Origin: CAZYVD01 sp964651045
GTDB lineage: Bacteria > Zhuqueibacterota > QNDG01 > DSAB01
Length of the DNA: 15,103 bases
Reading direction: 5' to 3'
Assembly (NCBI GenBank): GCA_964651045.1
Contig: CAZYVD010000063.1
Coordinates: 1 to 15,103, forward strand
Under the pieces are notes generated by a model, which saw only the letters and a program-made list of their open reading frames with translations, did not search any database and was not told the DNA's origin. The position numbers were made by a program, and so were the translations under genes. Shown here in pieces: positions 8,067 through 14,931 of this stretch. The first letter of the stretch is position 1. The number at the start of each line of letters is the position of its first letter.

Positions 8067-9797
8067 TTATCTGTATGATCTTTTATTAGAACCAGGAAGT
8101 CTTATGTCGTTTCCTTCATTTGGCCATCTGGAACGTACCTTTATTGTATCTGCATAATCGATAACAAACCGTTCAGCAGGTTTAAACGGTCTGGGCCTTC
8201 CATTGGAATAAATACCATTACCATCTTCATCTCTAAAACATTCGAGTATATACAAACCGGGAAGTATATCCTCGATCCTGTACTCTCCAGGGCCGGGAAT
8301 CGTATCACTGTATGATATGCCATTGCTCTCAGCCTGGCGAACCGTCACAAAGATTCTTCCAACTGCGCAACTATCAGGATCATATACTACTCCTTCAATC
8401 GATGAAAGTGTATCCTTATTTATAGTCTTAAATGTGCAAACAGTATCGATTATAGAATTTCCGGCTAGGTCACGCAAGTACTCTCCTTTAATGCTGATTA
8501 TGTACTCAGTCTGACTCTTTAAACGTTCCGCAGGTAAAAATGTTACCTTTTGAGGATTTTGCCACACAACAAGACCATCTAATACCCGATCGAGTGTATC
8601 TTTTACAGTAAGCCCCCTTGAAGAACCTGAACTATCCATTGGCTCATTGAACACTATGCATACATTCACAGCTAAACTTACATCCACATCTTGAGGGCCA
8701 GGATTGATCTCTACAATTCTTGGTGATGTTGTGTCTGGATCGCTATTCCCTGAAAAAAGAATCGTGTTGTACTCGTTGTCAAGGATGTTTCCCTGCTCAT
8801 CATGGAGGCCAACAGCAGAAACTCTGTATTTACTCTGCCCCAACAAATCCTTTGTAACAATATGAATAATATGCTTTTTCTTTGGATCCTGATATGCATC
8901 AAAAATAGCAACATCAGTTGTTGTATCCTCTGAAAGAGTAATTCTAAAGAGATCTTCTGAAAGCGGCTTATCTGATAGTACCGGTTCACTAAACTGAAGC
9001 AGAAGATGATTTCTGCTAATTTGAACAGCACGACTCAATAATGGAAGGGTCGTATCCTCCCTAAACATCTGAAAGAAAACAGAATCTGCCTTAAGGCCTG
9101 TAGTGTCGGAAATCACAACATCTTCGAATGTTATACCTATATCATCTTCACCTGGTTGATAAAACATATCCCCTGCTCGATCGAGCACTGCAAATACCCT
9201 GTACACTCCCTGCGAAAGATGTGTAAAAATAAAATCTCCTCCCTCTTCACACTGCACAATATAATCTGGTGTTTTTTGTGTTGGGTCGATATCTTCACTA
9301 TCTATAAGCCTGTAGGCCCAGACACCAACTCCGAATGCACTGCTCTTTCCAAAGACCCTTCCTGAAATTTCACCCTCATCCAGCTTCTCCCCCGTTGAAA
9401 AAGCAAGAGTAAATGATGAAGACATAGGATTTCCATGATAATCTTTTATTTCTGTTCCAAGCGTAATAACATAAGTCACGTCCCTCTTCAATGGCTCCGG
9501 GAATTTTATGGTTAAACGCCTGCCTTTTATTTTAATCTTTACCCCATCACCCTGAAATGGTGTAATAAAAACAGCCCTTTCAACAGATGAAGGCTGCAGA
9601 CTCTCGCTAAACCAGAAGCTGACTCTAACATCTGGATCAACAAACACAGCACCCTGATCGGGTATCACTCTTACGACCTCAGGAGGGACTTTATCGATCG
9701 GCCCGCCTGGCGGGAATCCCTGTTTCGCACATCCAGAATATATTAAGATGCAAAACTGTAATATTATTAAAATTGGCTTTATTCTAATATAGAACAT
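8067..9797 (-). CDS. Ig-like (SbsA/Big_5-type) domain lipoprotein
   Basis: I chose the ATG at 9795-9797, giving 576 residues, because it begins a clear lipoprotein signal: Arg/Lys, a hydrophobic stretch, then Ser-Gly-Cys with Cys23 as the lipidated residue. The frame stays open to a TTG at 9918-9920, but that extension is encoded by a repeat-like sequence and lacks signal features. After the Cys comes a PPGGPID..PPEVV linker, then an Ig-like domain with the 'IP..GA..V.PDV.V.F.F.E.L' pattern of SbsA/Big_5 domains. Another Ig-like unit (DTTSPRIVEINPG...) lies in the second half, and a weaker one between them. Carboxypeptidase-regulatory-like segments (GEISGRVFG..., IEGVVYDPD...) complete it. 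Such proteins sit in the envelope of Bacteroidetes-related bacteria; their function is mostly unknown. It is the first gene of the phosphatase cluster and may be an envelope partner of the 815-residue phosphatase; that link is inferred from position only. The Tyr at -3 of the lipobox is unusual. Confidence 0.85.
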   Translation of the reverse strand: MFYIRIKPILIILQFCILIYSGCAKQGFPPGGPIDKVPPEVVRVIPDQGAVFVDPDVRVSFWFSESLQPSSVERAVFITPFQGDGVKIKIKGRRLTIKFPEPLKRDVTYVITLGTEIKDYHGNPMSSSFTLAFSTGEKLDEGEISGRVFGKSSAFGVGVWAYRLIDSEDIDPTQKTPDYIVQCEEGGDFIFTHLSQGVYRVFAVLDRAGDMFYQPGEDDIGITFEDVVISDTTGLKADSVFFQMFREDTTLPLLSRAVQISRNHLLLQFSEPVLSDKPLSEDLFRITLSEDTTTDVAIFDAYQDPKKKHIIHIVTKDLLGQSKYRVSAVGLHDEQGNILDNEYNTILFSGNSDPDTTSPRIVEINPGPQDVDVSLAVNVCIVFNEPMDSSGSSRGLTVKDTLDRVLDGLVVWQNPQKVTFLPAERLKSQTEYIISIKGEYLRDLAGNSIIDTVCTFKTINKDTLSSIEGVVYDPDSCAVGRIFVTVRQAESNGISYSDTIPGPGEYRIEDILPGLYILECFRDEDGNGIYSNGRPRPFKPAERFVIDYADTIKVRSRWPNEGNDIRLPGSNKRSYR

Positions 9798-9819
9798 ATT
9801 TCTAATATTTAATTTTTTA

Positions 9820-9848
9820 AATGTACAATGAAAACAGTAAAAATGCAA
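9820..9848 (-). promoter_or_regulatory. Weak candidate promoter for the lipoprotein/phosphatase operon
   Basis: On the minus strand TTGCAT (9843-9848) and TACATT (9820-9825) are separated by 17 bases, and the lipoprotein ATG follows 22 bases later. The match to sigma-70 consensus is only partial (3/6 and 4/6). The leader would be very short, and no clear ribosome site is seen ahead of the ATG. No better candidate was found between 9798 and 10086. Confidence 0.3.
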
Positions 9849-9867
9849 AGGATTTTTATCTTGATAA

Positions 9868-10004
9868 ATAGAACACGTACATGCACTGATTTTACGGATG
9901 TGCACGGATAACTCCAACAAAACTAAACCCGCAAGTATACGCCAAATCCGTCTTATCCGTGTCCCTTATATAATAGAACATGGAACGCACCGATTTTTTT
10001 GGAT
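9868..10004. repeat. Composite intergenic repeat: ACGGAT / ATCCGT inverted units flanked by a direct repeat
   Basis: The hexamer ACGGAT occurs twice (9894-9899, 9904-9909), and its reverse complement ATCCGT occurs twice (9946-9951, 9955-9960), giving an inverted layout around a 36-base spacer. An imperfect direct repeat of about 32 bases, beginning ATAGAACA and containing GCAC(T/C)GATTTT and GGAT, lies at 9868-9899 and 9973-10004, so the unit is bounded by copies of itself. Wording such as 'ATCCGT...TTATCCGTGT' is typical of dispersed intergenic repeats in many Gram-negative genomes. It sits between the CPBP protease gene and the lipoprotein gene. No open frame belongs to it except the spurious extension of the lipoprotein. 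Confidence 0.65.
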
Positions 10005-10086
10005 CATCTAAAAAGAGTTGCTTAAACTATTTGATCAATATAGTGCCGTTGACCTGCGGCTGGCGCACAATGGGTTAAGGATGTGT

Positions 10087-10875
10087 TCACATATCTACTC
10101 GATGCTCTGTTAATTTGTATAGATATTTGACTGAAAAGTACAGACAAATAGTTGATAAAATTATCAATACTGGTGATACATGACCATTAAACAAATACAA
10201 TCCAAGCTTTTCCGGTTGTGTATTGGCAAAAATAACGGCGAGTCCATTATTTACACCATGAATAATGATGGAGGGGAAAATACTATCTGTCTTCCAGACC
10301 AAAACCCCCATCACAACACCCAGTACCAATATCTGCAAAAACCACCATGGATTAAAATGAACAAAAGCAAATACAAGGGCAGTGGTCATAATAGCCTTTG
10401 TTGTATCTGTTATCTGCTTCTCCATGGCTCCCTGGAAAAAACCCCTGAAAAGCATCTCTTCTGCAAAACTTGCAACAATAACTACAGAAGATATCACGAT
10501 TATAAACTCTACCGTAGAATTTATCAGCAATAGTTCCCTTAAAGATTCTGCGATTTCTTTCCGCATTGGCAAAATCAACTGAATCAATCTGTCAGCCTCG
10601 TCCATTAAGATACTAAGAGAGAATCCCACAACAGTGCTGATCACTAGAATTTTAATGCTTACTGGTTTAAGACGAAATACATCGACTGCGGATAATCGCT
10701 TTGCCCTTATGAATATCATAACAGGCAGAATCGTTAATATCTCAATGAAAAGTAACTTTATTCTGTTATGAAATCCCGAAAATAGCAGTTCAAAAAAGAT
10801 CAAAATCAGGAAGGTTAATGCAATAACATAAAACACTTGATGAACTGTAGGAACACGAGGCACATCCTTTTTCAA
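10087..10875 (-). CDS. CPBP-type (CAAX/Rce1-like) intramembrane metalloprotease
   Basis: This 262-residue, mostly hydrophobic protein has about seven to eight membrane segments. The CPBP (Abi) signature is complete: Glu139-Glu140 with Arg144 in AEEMLFRGF, His173 in FAFVHFNP, and His206 with Asn210 in HGVNN. In the family these residues line the intramembrane active site of Rce1-like proteases; bacterial members are linked to prenyl-peptide processing, bacteriocin immunity or other membrane roles, and the substrate here is unknown. The start is the TTG at 10873-10875, which overlaps the hisS stop as TTGA. It is supported by a strong GAGGGGAG ribosome site (10883-10890) seven bases upstream. 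It is the last gene of the tRNA-gltX-hisS operon. No clear terminator follows: a weak hairpin (10043-10068) has no T-run. Confidence 0.88.
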   Translation of the reverse strand: MKKDVPRVPTVHQVFYVIALTFLILIFFELLFSGFHNRIKLLFIEILTILPVMIFIRAKRLSAVDVFRLKPVSIKILVISTVVGFSLSILMDEADRLIQLILPMRKEIAESLRELLLINSTVEFIIVISSVVIVASFAEEMLFRGFFQGAMEKQITDTTKAIMTTALVFAFVHFNPWWFLQILVLGVVMGVLVWKTDSIFPSIIIHGVNNGLAVIFANTQPEKLGLYLFNGHVSPVLIILSTICLYFSVKYLYKLTEHRVDM

Positions 10876-12149
10876 GGCACAACTCCCCTCTCCTTAAAAA
10901 ATGGAATTAAGTCATTAACCGAAATACTTACCTGACCCTCACCCTTCATGTGTTTCACCTGAACAATATCCTTTGACAGTTCATCTTCACCAATAATGAC
11001 CGTATACTCGACACCGCGACGGTTTGCCTCACGAAGCTGAGCCTTCAGACTCCTTGACCCAAAAGCCATTATACTGCTTATTCCCCTCTCTCTAAAATCG
11101 GCTAGCATCTCTACCACTCTCATCTTTGCATCTTGACCCTGATATGCAAAAAAAACAGCAGCACTATTTGTGTCCGGCACACTAATATCCTCTTTTTTTA
11201 ACAGCATTACAATCCTCTCCAGACCAGATGCAAAGCCGACTCCAGGGGTTGGCGGGCCGCCCAGTATCTCAGCAAGCCCATCATAACGGCCACCACCACA
11301 AACCGCATTCTGAGCCCCTATCTCTTCTGACCAGACTTCAAACACTGTCTTTGTATAGTAATCCAAACCCCTCACAAGATTGCGATTCAATCTATAAATG
11401 CGCCCATTTCTATCTAAATATTTTTTAAGAGTTTCAAAATGATCTCTGCATTCTGGACAAAGCTCTTCATATATTGCGGGTGCCCCTTCTATTACTCTCT
11501 GACATTCTGCCCTCTTACAATCGAGTACCCTGAGAGGATTGTTTTTAAGTCTCCTTTCACACTCATCACAAAACTCACCACTGTGATTTCTATAATGCCT
11601 GATCAATTTTTTAAGATAACTCGGTCTGCACGACTGACATCCTATACTATTTATCTGAAAAGTTAGATTTTTAAAACCAAGTGCGGTAAAAAGATCATAG
11701 GCAATAGACATTATTTCAAAATCCAGAGCCGGATCAATTTCCCCAAGTGCCTCTACATTGAACTGTGTATGTTGTCTGAAACGACCAGCCTGAGGACGCT
11801 CATAACGAAACACAGGTCCTATAGACCAGAGCTTTACGGGTTTTAACATGCTGGCCATTCCCTGCTGTATGTATGCACGAACGGTCCCAGCAGTAAATTC
11901 GGGACGAAGAGTAATAGAAGTTCCTGCCTTGTCTTTGAATGTGTACATCTCCTTTTCGACTATGTCGGTACCTTTACCAACACCCCGCTGATAAAGTACT
12001 GTTTCTTCAAAAACAGGAAGGTCAATCCTCTTATAATCATAAAGGTTAACTATTCTCTGAATACAACTCTTGATGTAAGACCAGTATTTTTCATCATCCG
12101 GTAGTATGTCCTTAACCCCCTTTGGTGATGTTATTGCTATCTTTGTCAT
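10872..12149 (-). CDS. hisS: Histidyl-tRNA synthetase
   Basis: This 425-residue class II synthetase charges tRNA-His with histidine using ATP in the cytoplasm. The hallmarks are present in order: the PKGVKDILP start, motif 1 region, motif 2 (GPVFRYERPQAGRFRQ, residues 111-126), HisA (LVRGLDYYTKTVFEVW, 258-273), HisB/motif 3 (GGGRYDGL and GVGFASGLER) and a C-terminal anticodon-binding domain (about 330-425). Length is normal for bacteria. The insertion domain (about 168-240) holds four cysteine pairs (C171/C174, C194/C197, C211/C216, C231/C234), suggesting a metal site as in several bacterial HisRS subfamilies. The ATG is preceded by AAGAAGAGAG. It follows the zinc-ribbon gene by 36 bases and overlaps the start of the CPBP gene, so translation of the two is probably coupled. 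Confidence 0.97.
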   Translation of the reverse strand: MTKIAITSPKGVKDILPDDEKYWSYIKSCIQRIVNLYDYKRIDLPVFEETVLYQRGVGKGTDIVEKEMYTFKDKAGTSITLRPEFTAGTVRAYIQQGMASMLKPVKLWSIGPVFRYERPQAGRFRQHTQFNVEALGEIDPALDFEIMSIAYDLFTALGFKNLTFQINSIGCQSCRPSYLKKLIRHYRNHSGEFCDECERRLKNNPLRVLDCKRAECQRVIEGAPAIYEELCPECRDHFETLKKYLDRNGRIYRLNRNLVRGLDYYTKTVFEVWSEEIGAQNAVCGGGRYDGLAEILGGPPTPGVGFASGLERIVMLLKKEDISVPDTNSAAVFFAYQGQDAKMRVVEMLADFRERGISSIMAFGSRSLKAQLREANRRGVEYTVIIGEDELSKDIVQVKHMKGEGQVSISVNDLIPFFKERGVVP

Positions 12150-12185
12150 GGCTCTCTTCTTTAAAAATAGTCTGTTTTTGGATAT

Positions 12186-12530
12186 TTAAATATGGTCTAC
12201 CATGCTGTGCTGAATCTGGATGCTTTCTTCCAATCTGTCCTCAGGAACAAAAATTCTTGCAGTATGGCCTGCCGGGCCTGCTCCTGAAATTGAGTATGCA
12301 TCGGTCACAGCATCCGAACGTATGTAACATGGAATTCCACGCTGCTCGAGTGCTACCTTAACCATTTCTGCATATATCCTACCAGGCAGATCAGGCAATT
12401 GAACAAACCTTACATCTGAATTCACATAATGCTCATCAACAGGTCTTTTTTCAACAAGTCTTGTTCCACAATCAGGACAGACCTTAACATGTTTTAAATA
12501 TTCATATCCGCATTTAGGGCAAAAAGCCAT
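12186..12530 (-). CDS. Small zinc-ribbon protein with DUF2007-like domain
   Basis: This 114-residue protein begins with a treble-clef type zinc ribbon (Cys4, Cys7, Cys18 and Cys21 as CPKCG...CPDCG). After a short linker comes a domain of about 65 residues (40-105) resembling DUF2007, a small ferredoxin-like fold: 'A.MVKVALEQRGIPCYI', then a Gly-rich loop and 'ARIFVPEDRLEES'. DUF2007 proteins are described as putative signal-transducing or protein-binding modules; no reaction is known. The start is five bases after the gltX stop, with AGAAGAG just upstream, so it is cotranscribed with gltX and hisS. A link to translation is suggested only by position. Confidence 0.8.
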   Translation of the reverse strand: MAFCPKCGYEYLKHVKVCPDCGTRLVEKRPVDEHYVNSDVRFVQLPDLPGRIYAEMVKVALEQRGIPCYIRSDAVTDAYSISGAGPAGHTARIFVPEDRLEESIQIQHSMVDHI

Positions 12531-12535
12531 CTCTT

Positions 12536-14005
12536 CTAACCCCCGGTTTTAAACTCTTCAATATTTTTAATATATCCAACCGCTCTCTCTAATCTTCTAA
12601 TTACTCTATCCTTTCCAAGAACCTCCATCAATTCGAAAATAGAAGGGCTTACACTAAATCCAGTAATGGCAAGACGCAGTGGATGGATATAATGACCTGC
12701 TCCTACACCTTCTTGCTCTGCTGCTCCCCTTATTACCTTCTCAAGCTCGGCCTCTTTCCAATTTACTATTCTGTTTAACGACTCAGTAATCCTCTCAAGC
12801 CTGCTGCAGGATTCTTTTCTCATCCAGTACTTACTAACCGCCTTTTCTTCATAACCTGAAGGATCTTTGAAAAAATAGTACCCACGCTCTACAAAATCTG
12901 AAATCCTCTTCATTCGGCTTTTCAGCAATCTAACAAACTTGAGCAGATAATCTTCTTCCTTGATCAGGTAATCTTCATCTATCAGGTCGTTTTCTATCAA
13001 TAGAGGAGCAATCCTATTTAACAGGTTTCTATCATCCATTCGATTTATATGCTGGCCATTTATCCATACAAGCTTATCCTCATCCCATACTGCAGGATTT
13101 TTTGATACCCGATCAAGTGAAAACATCCTTATAATCTCTTCTATCGTCATTATCTCCCTATTGTCACCAGGCGACCATCCCAGCAGGGCCAAAAAATTAA
13201 CAAATGCCTCGGGTAAAATCCCAGCATCTCTGTATTCCTCGATCGAAGTTGCACCATGACGCTTCGACAGCCTCTTTCTATCGGGTCCAAGAATCATGGG
13301 AACATGCGCAAAGTGTGGAACATTCCATCCCATTGCTTTGTAAATCATAATCTGCTTTGGAGTATTGGAAAGATGGTCATCGCCCCTTATTACATGAGTT
13401 ATTCTCATGTCGTGATCATCAACTACGACAGCTATTTGGTACACAGGCGTCCCATCAGATCGCAAAATTATGAAATCATCGATCTGGCTGTTCTGTACAG
13501 TAACATTTCCTCTTATCATATCATTGAAAACCGTTTCTCCCTCAACCACTCTGAATCGATAAACATGGGGAACGCCCTTCTCGATTTTATCTTTTATTTC
13601 ATCTCCCGACAGATTCATACACTTTCTGTCATATCTATATTCACCCGATCGACTCAGGGCAGCTTTACGCTTCTCATTCAACTCCTCCTGTGTACAAAAA
13701 CAACGGTAAGCGCTTCCTCTGCTAAGGAGCTCTTCACATACCTCTCTGTGTCTTGATGTATTATTCGACTGAAAAACTGGATCACCATCCCATACTATCC
13801 CAAGCCATTTAAGGCCATCGAATATCAACTCAGTCATCTTCTTATCTGAACGGTTGATATCTGTATCTTCAATACGGAGAAGAAAATCGCCGCCATTGTG
13901 CTGGGCAAAAAGATAATTAAAAAGCGCTGTTCTTGCACCACCAACATGCAAATATCCCGTTGGACTGGGTGCAAAACGAACACGAATTTTTGTTGATTCT
14001 GTCAT
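12536..14005 (-). CDS. gltX: Glutamyl-tRNA synthetase
   Basis: This 489-residue class I synthetase charges tRNA with glutamate. The HIGH-type motif is HVGG (residues 20-23 in SPTGYLHVGGARTA), and the KMSKS-type motif is KRLSK (244-248). Cys102, Cys104, Tyr123 or Tyr125 and Cys129 form the zinc site of the acceptor-binding insertion known from E. coli GluRS. The C-terminal half holds the alpha-helical anticodon-binding region ending with the LRLAITG motif. I chose the ATG at 14003-14005, because upstream codons in the same frame lie in tRNA-Ser(GCU). That leaves only 23 bases between the tRNA and the gene, T-rich and without a Shine-Dalgarno sequence. Whether it also misacylates tRNA-Gln cannot be told here. 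It heads the protein genes of an operon with a zinc-ribbon gene and hisS. Confidence 0.96.
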   Translation of the reverse strand: MTESTKIRVRFAPSPTGYLHVGGARTALFNYLFAQHNGGDFLLRIEDTDINRSDKKMTELIFDGLKWLGIVWDGDPVFQSNNTSRHREVCEELLSRGSAYRCFCTQEELNEKRKAALSRSGEYRYDRKCMNLSGDEIKDKIEKGVPHVYRFRVVEGETVFNDMIRGNVTVQNSQIDDFIILRSDGTPVYQIAVVVDDHDMRITHVIRGDDHLSNTPKQIMIYKAMGWNVPHFAHVPMILGPDRKRLSKRHGATSIEEYRDAGILPEAFVNFLALLGWSPGDNREIMTIEEIIRMFSLDRVSKNPAVWDEDKLVWINGQHINRMDDRNLLNRIAPLLIENDLIDEDYLIKEEDYLLKFVRLLKSRMKRISDFVERGYYFFKDPSGYEEKAVSKYWMRKESCSRLERITESLNRIVNWKEAELEKVIRGAAEQEGVGAGHYIHPLRLAITGFSVSPSIFELMEVLGKDRVIRRLERAVGYIKNIEEFKTGG

Positions 14006-14028
14006 TGGCTTGAAGTAAAAATAAAAAG

Positions 14029-14120
14029 CGGAGAGGGTGGGATTCGAACCCACGGTAGAGGTTTTTGCCCCTACAACCGCTTAGCAGGCGGCTGCCTTCA
14101 GCCAACTCGGCCACCTCTCC
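14029..14120 (-). tRNA. tRNA-Ser (anticodon GCU)
   Basis: This is a class II tRNA of 92 bases including the discriminator. The acceptor stem GGAGAGG pairs with CCTCTCC, and the discriminator is G. The D stem is GCC/GGC, the anticodon loop CTGCTAA gives GCU (reads AGC/AGU), the long variable arm has stem GTAGGGG/CCTCTAC, and the T arm is GTGGG-TTCGAAT-CCCAC. CCA is not encoded. The base after the discriminator begins CTTTTTATTTTT, so the tRNA 3' end is followed by a U-rich stretch ahead of gltX. It is 42 bases downstream of tRNA-Ser(UGA) and probably cotranscribed with it. Confidence 0.96.
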
Positions 14121-14162
14121 ATTAACCTTATTTTATTATCAGATATAACTTAATAAATATTG

Positions 14163-14246
14163 CGGAGGGCGGGAGACTCGAACTCCCAAGGGCATAAGCC
14201 CGGCGGTTTTCAAGACCGCTGCCTTACCAATTAGGTCTAGCCCTCC
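14163..14246 (-). tRNA. tRNA-Ser (anticodon UGA) with atypical D arm
   Basis: This is a class II tRNA of 84 bases. Acceptor GGAGGGC pairs with GCCCTCC, and the discriminator is G. Anticodon stem GCGGT/ACCGC encloses CTTGAAA, giving UGA (reads UCA). The variable arm is GGGC-TTAT-GCCC, and the T arm is GGGAG-TTCGAGT-CTCCC. CCA is not encoded. The D stem reads GACC...GGC where GCC...GGC is expected, so one extra A must bulge out for a three-pair stem. It is the first transcribed element after the promoter at 14258-14286, with a leader of only a few bases. Confidence 0.92.
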
Positions 14247-14257
14247 ATAGGAAATTA

Positions 14258-14286
14258 AATATAGTAAATATCAATTCTTAAGTCAA
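14258..14286 (-). promoter_or_regulatory. Sigma-70-like promoter of the tRNA-Ser/gltX/hisS operon
   Basis: On the minus strand TTGACT (14281-14286) is followed after exactly 17 bases by TATATT (14258-14263). The predicted start near 14251 lies about five bases before the mature 5' end of tRNA-Ser(UGA), a normal arrangement for stable RNA. No other promoter is evident down to 10087, so the two tRNAs and the four protein genes probably share it. Confidence 0.75.
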
Positions 14287-14532
14287 CTGTTTTTTATCCA
14301 ACCCATGGGAAACGGAACAAACATGGTACCCCCTGGTAGAGTTGAGAGTGTTTGGGAGAAAGGATATAGATGGGTTGAGGGAATGGGTTGAAAAATAGAT
14401 GTGGGGGTTGGGCATTAGTCCGGCGGCCTCATACCTTTTGCTCCTAAAAAGAATTTGCAACCCCATTGTTTCCTTTGTATCTTTACTTATCAAAACAAGG
14501 ATAAAACAATCCGGCCAATCGGATACTACAAC
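14287..14532. other. Intergenic region with the probable left flank of an inserted transposase gene
   Basis: No gene is supported in these 246 bases. The left part (14287-14440) is an odd G-rich stretch on the plus strand with several 'GGGTTG' words (around 14375-14410) and no recognisable product. From about 14451 the sequence GAATTTGCAAC and the AT-rich DNA after it may be the left edge of the element carrying the transposase at 14533. The matching right edge is not in the window, so no terminal repeat can be confirmed. Confidence 0.35.
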
Positions 14533-14931
14533 ATGATAAGGCAAAGTAAAGACCCAAAGTATTTCAGATACCAAATGGTTTGTTATGCTAAAGAGCATGG
14601 AATTAAACCAACAGCACGGATGTTTAACACAACCCCAAAAACAGTACGGAAATGGCTCAGAAGATGGGAACCTGGTTCTATGAAGGGACTTACTGATAAA
14701 AGTAAAGCCCCAAAAAATCCACATACCTATATCACAGACCAACAACGTCAACAGGTTATAGAACTTAAGAAAATGCTTCCATCCTTCGGCGCAAAGAGAA
14801 TCAAAGATAACTTTGATCTTCCAATCAGCGATAAAGCTATAAGACGTATATGGCACAAGCAAGGCCTTTGGAATTGCAACAAAAAAGTACACACAGAGTT
14901 AAGACTCAAGCAGCCTTTCTGCTTTTCTTGA
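14533..14931 (+). pseudogene. Helix-turn-helix transposase (IS481/rve-like), truncated by an IS insertion
   Basis: The ATG at 14533 opens a frame whose product has an N-terminal helix-turn-helix (about residues 10-45: 'AKEHGIKPTARMFNTTPKTVRKW'). A Pro/Lys linker and a second helical segment follow (about 70-114), ending in 'IRRIWHKQGLWN'. This is the DNA-binding part of transposases with an rve (DDE) integrase domain, close to the IS481-like group. The family normally continues with a Lys-rich linker and a DDE domain of about 150 residues. Here similarity stops at about 14875, and the frame runs through the end of an oppositely oriented IS3-family element to a stop at 14931. The last 19 residues are therefore foreign, and the gene is inactive. 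An earlier in-frame ATG at 14455 is less likely, as its first 26 residues look unrelated. Confidence 0.8.

Noticed and set aside
9798..9920. Open N-terminal extension of the lipoprotein frame starting at a TTG
   Set aside because: It is encoded partly by the intergenic repeat, has many Cys/His without any domain, and would bury the lipoprotein signal that begins at 9797.
10043..10068. Hairpin after the CPBP gene as a rho-independent terminator
   Set aside because: The only stem is GCCG/CGGC or GTGC/GCAC with a large loop, and no T-run follows on the minus strand.
14006..14053. Upstream in-frame start for gltX
   Set aside because: These codons lie in the spacer and in the 3' end of tRNA-Ser(GCU); the family's N-terminus fits the ATG at 14005.
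14163..14246. Selenocysteine tRNA
   Set aside because: The anticodon is UGA, which reads the serine codon UCA, and not UCA; the acceptor stem also has the usual seven pairs.
14278..14892. Long minus-strand frame of 204 codons opposite the transposase
   Set aside because: It is antisense to a recognisable transposase, crosses the IS junction and the operon promoter, and has no recognisable domain.
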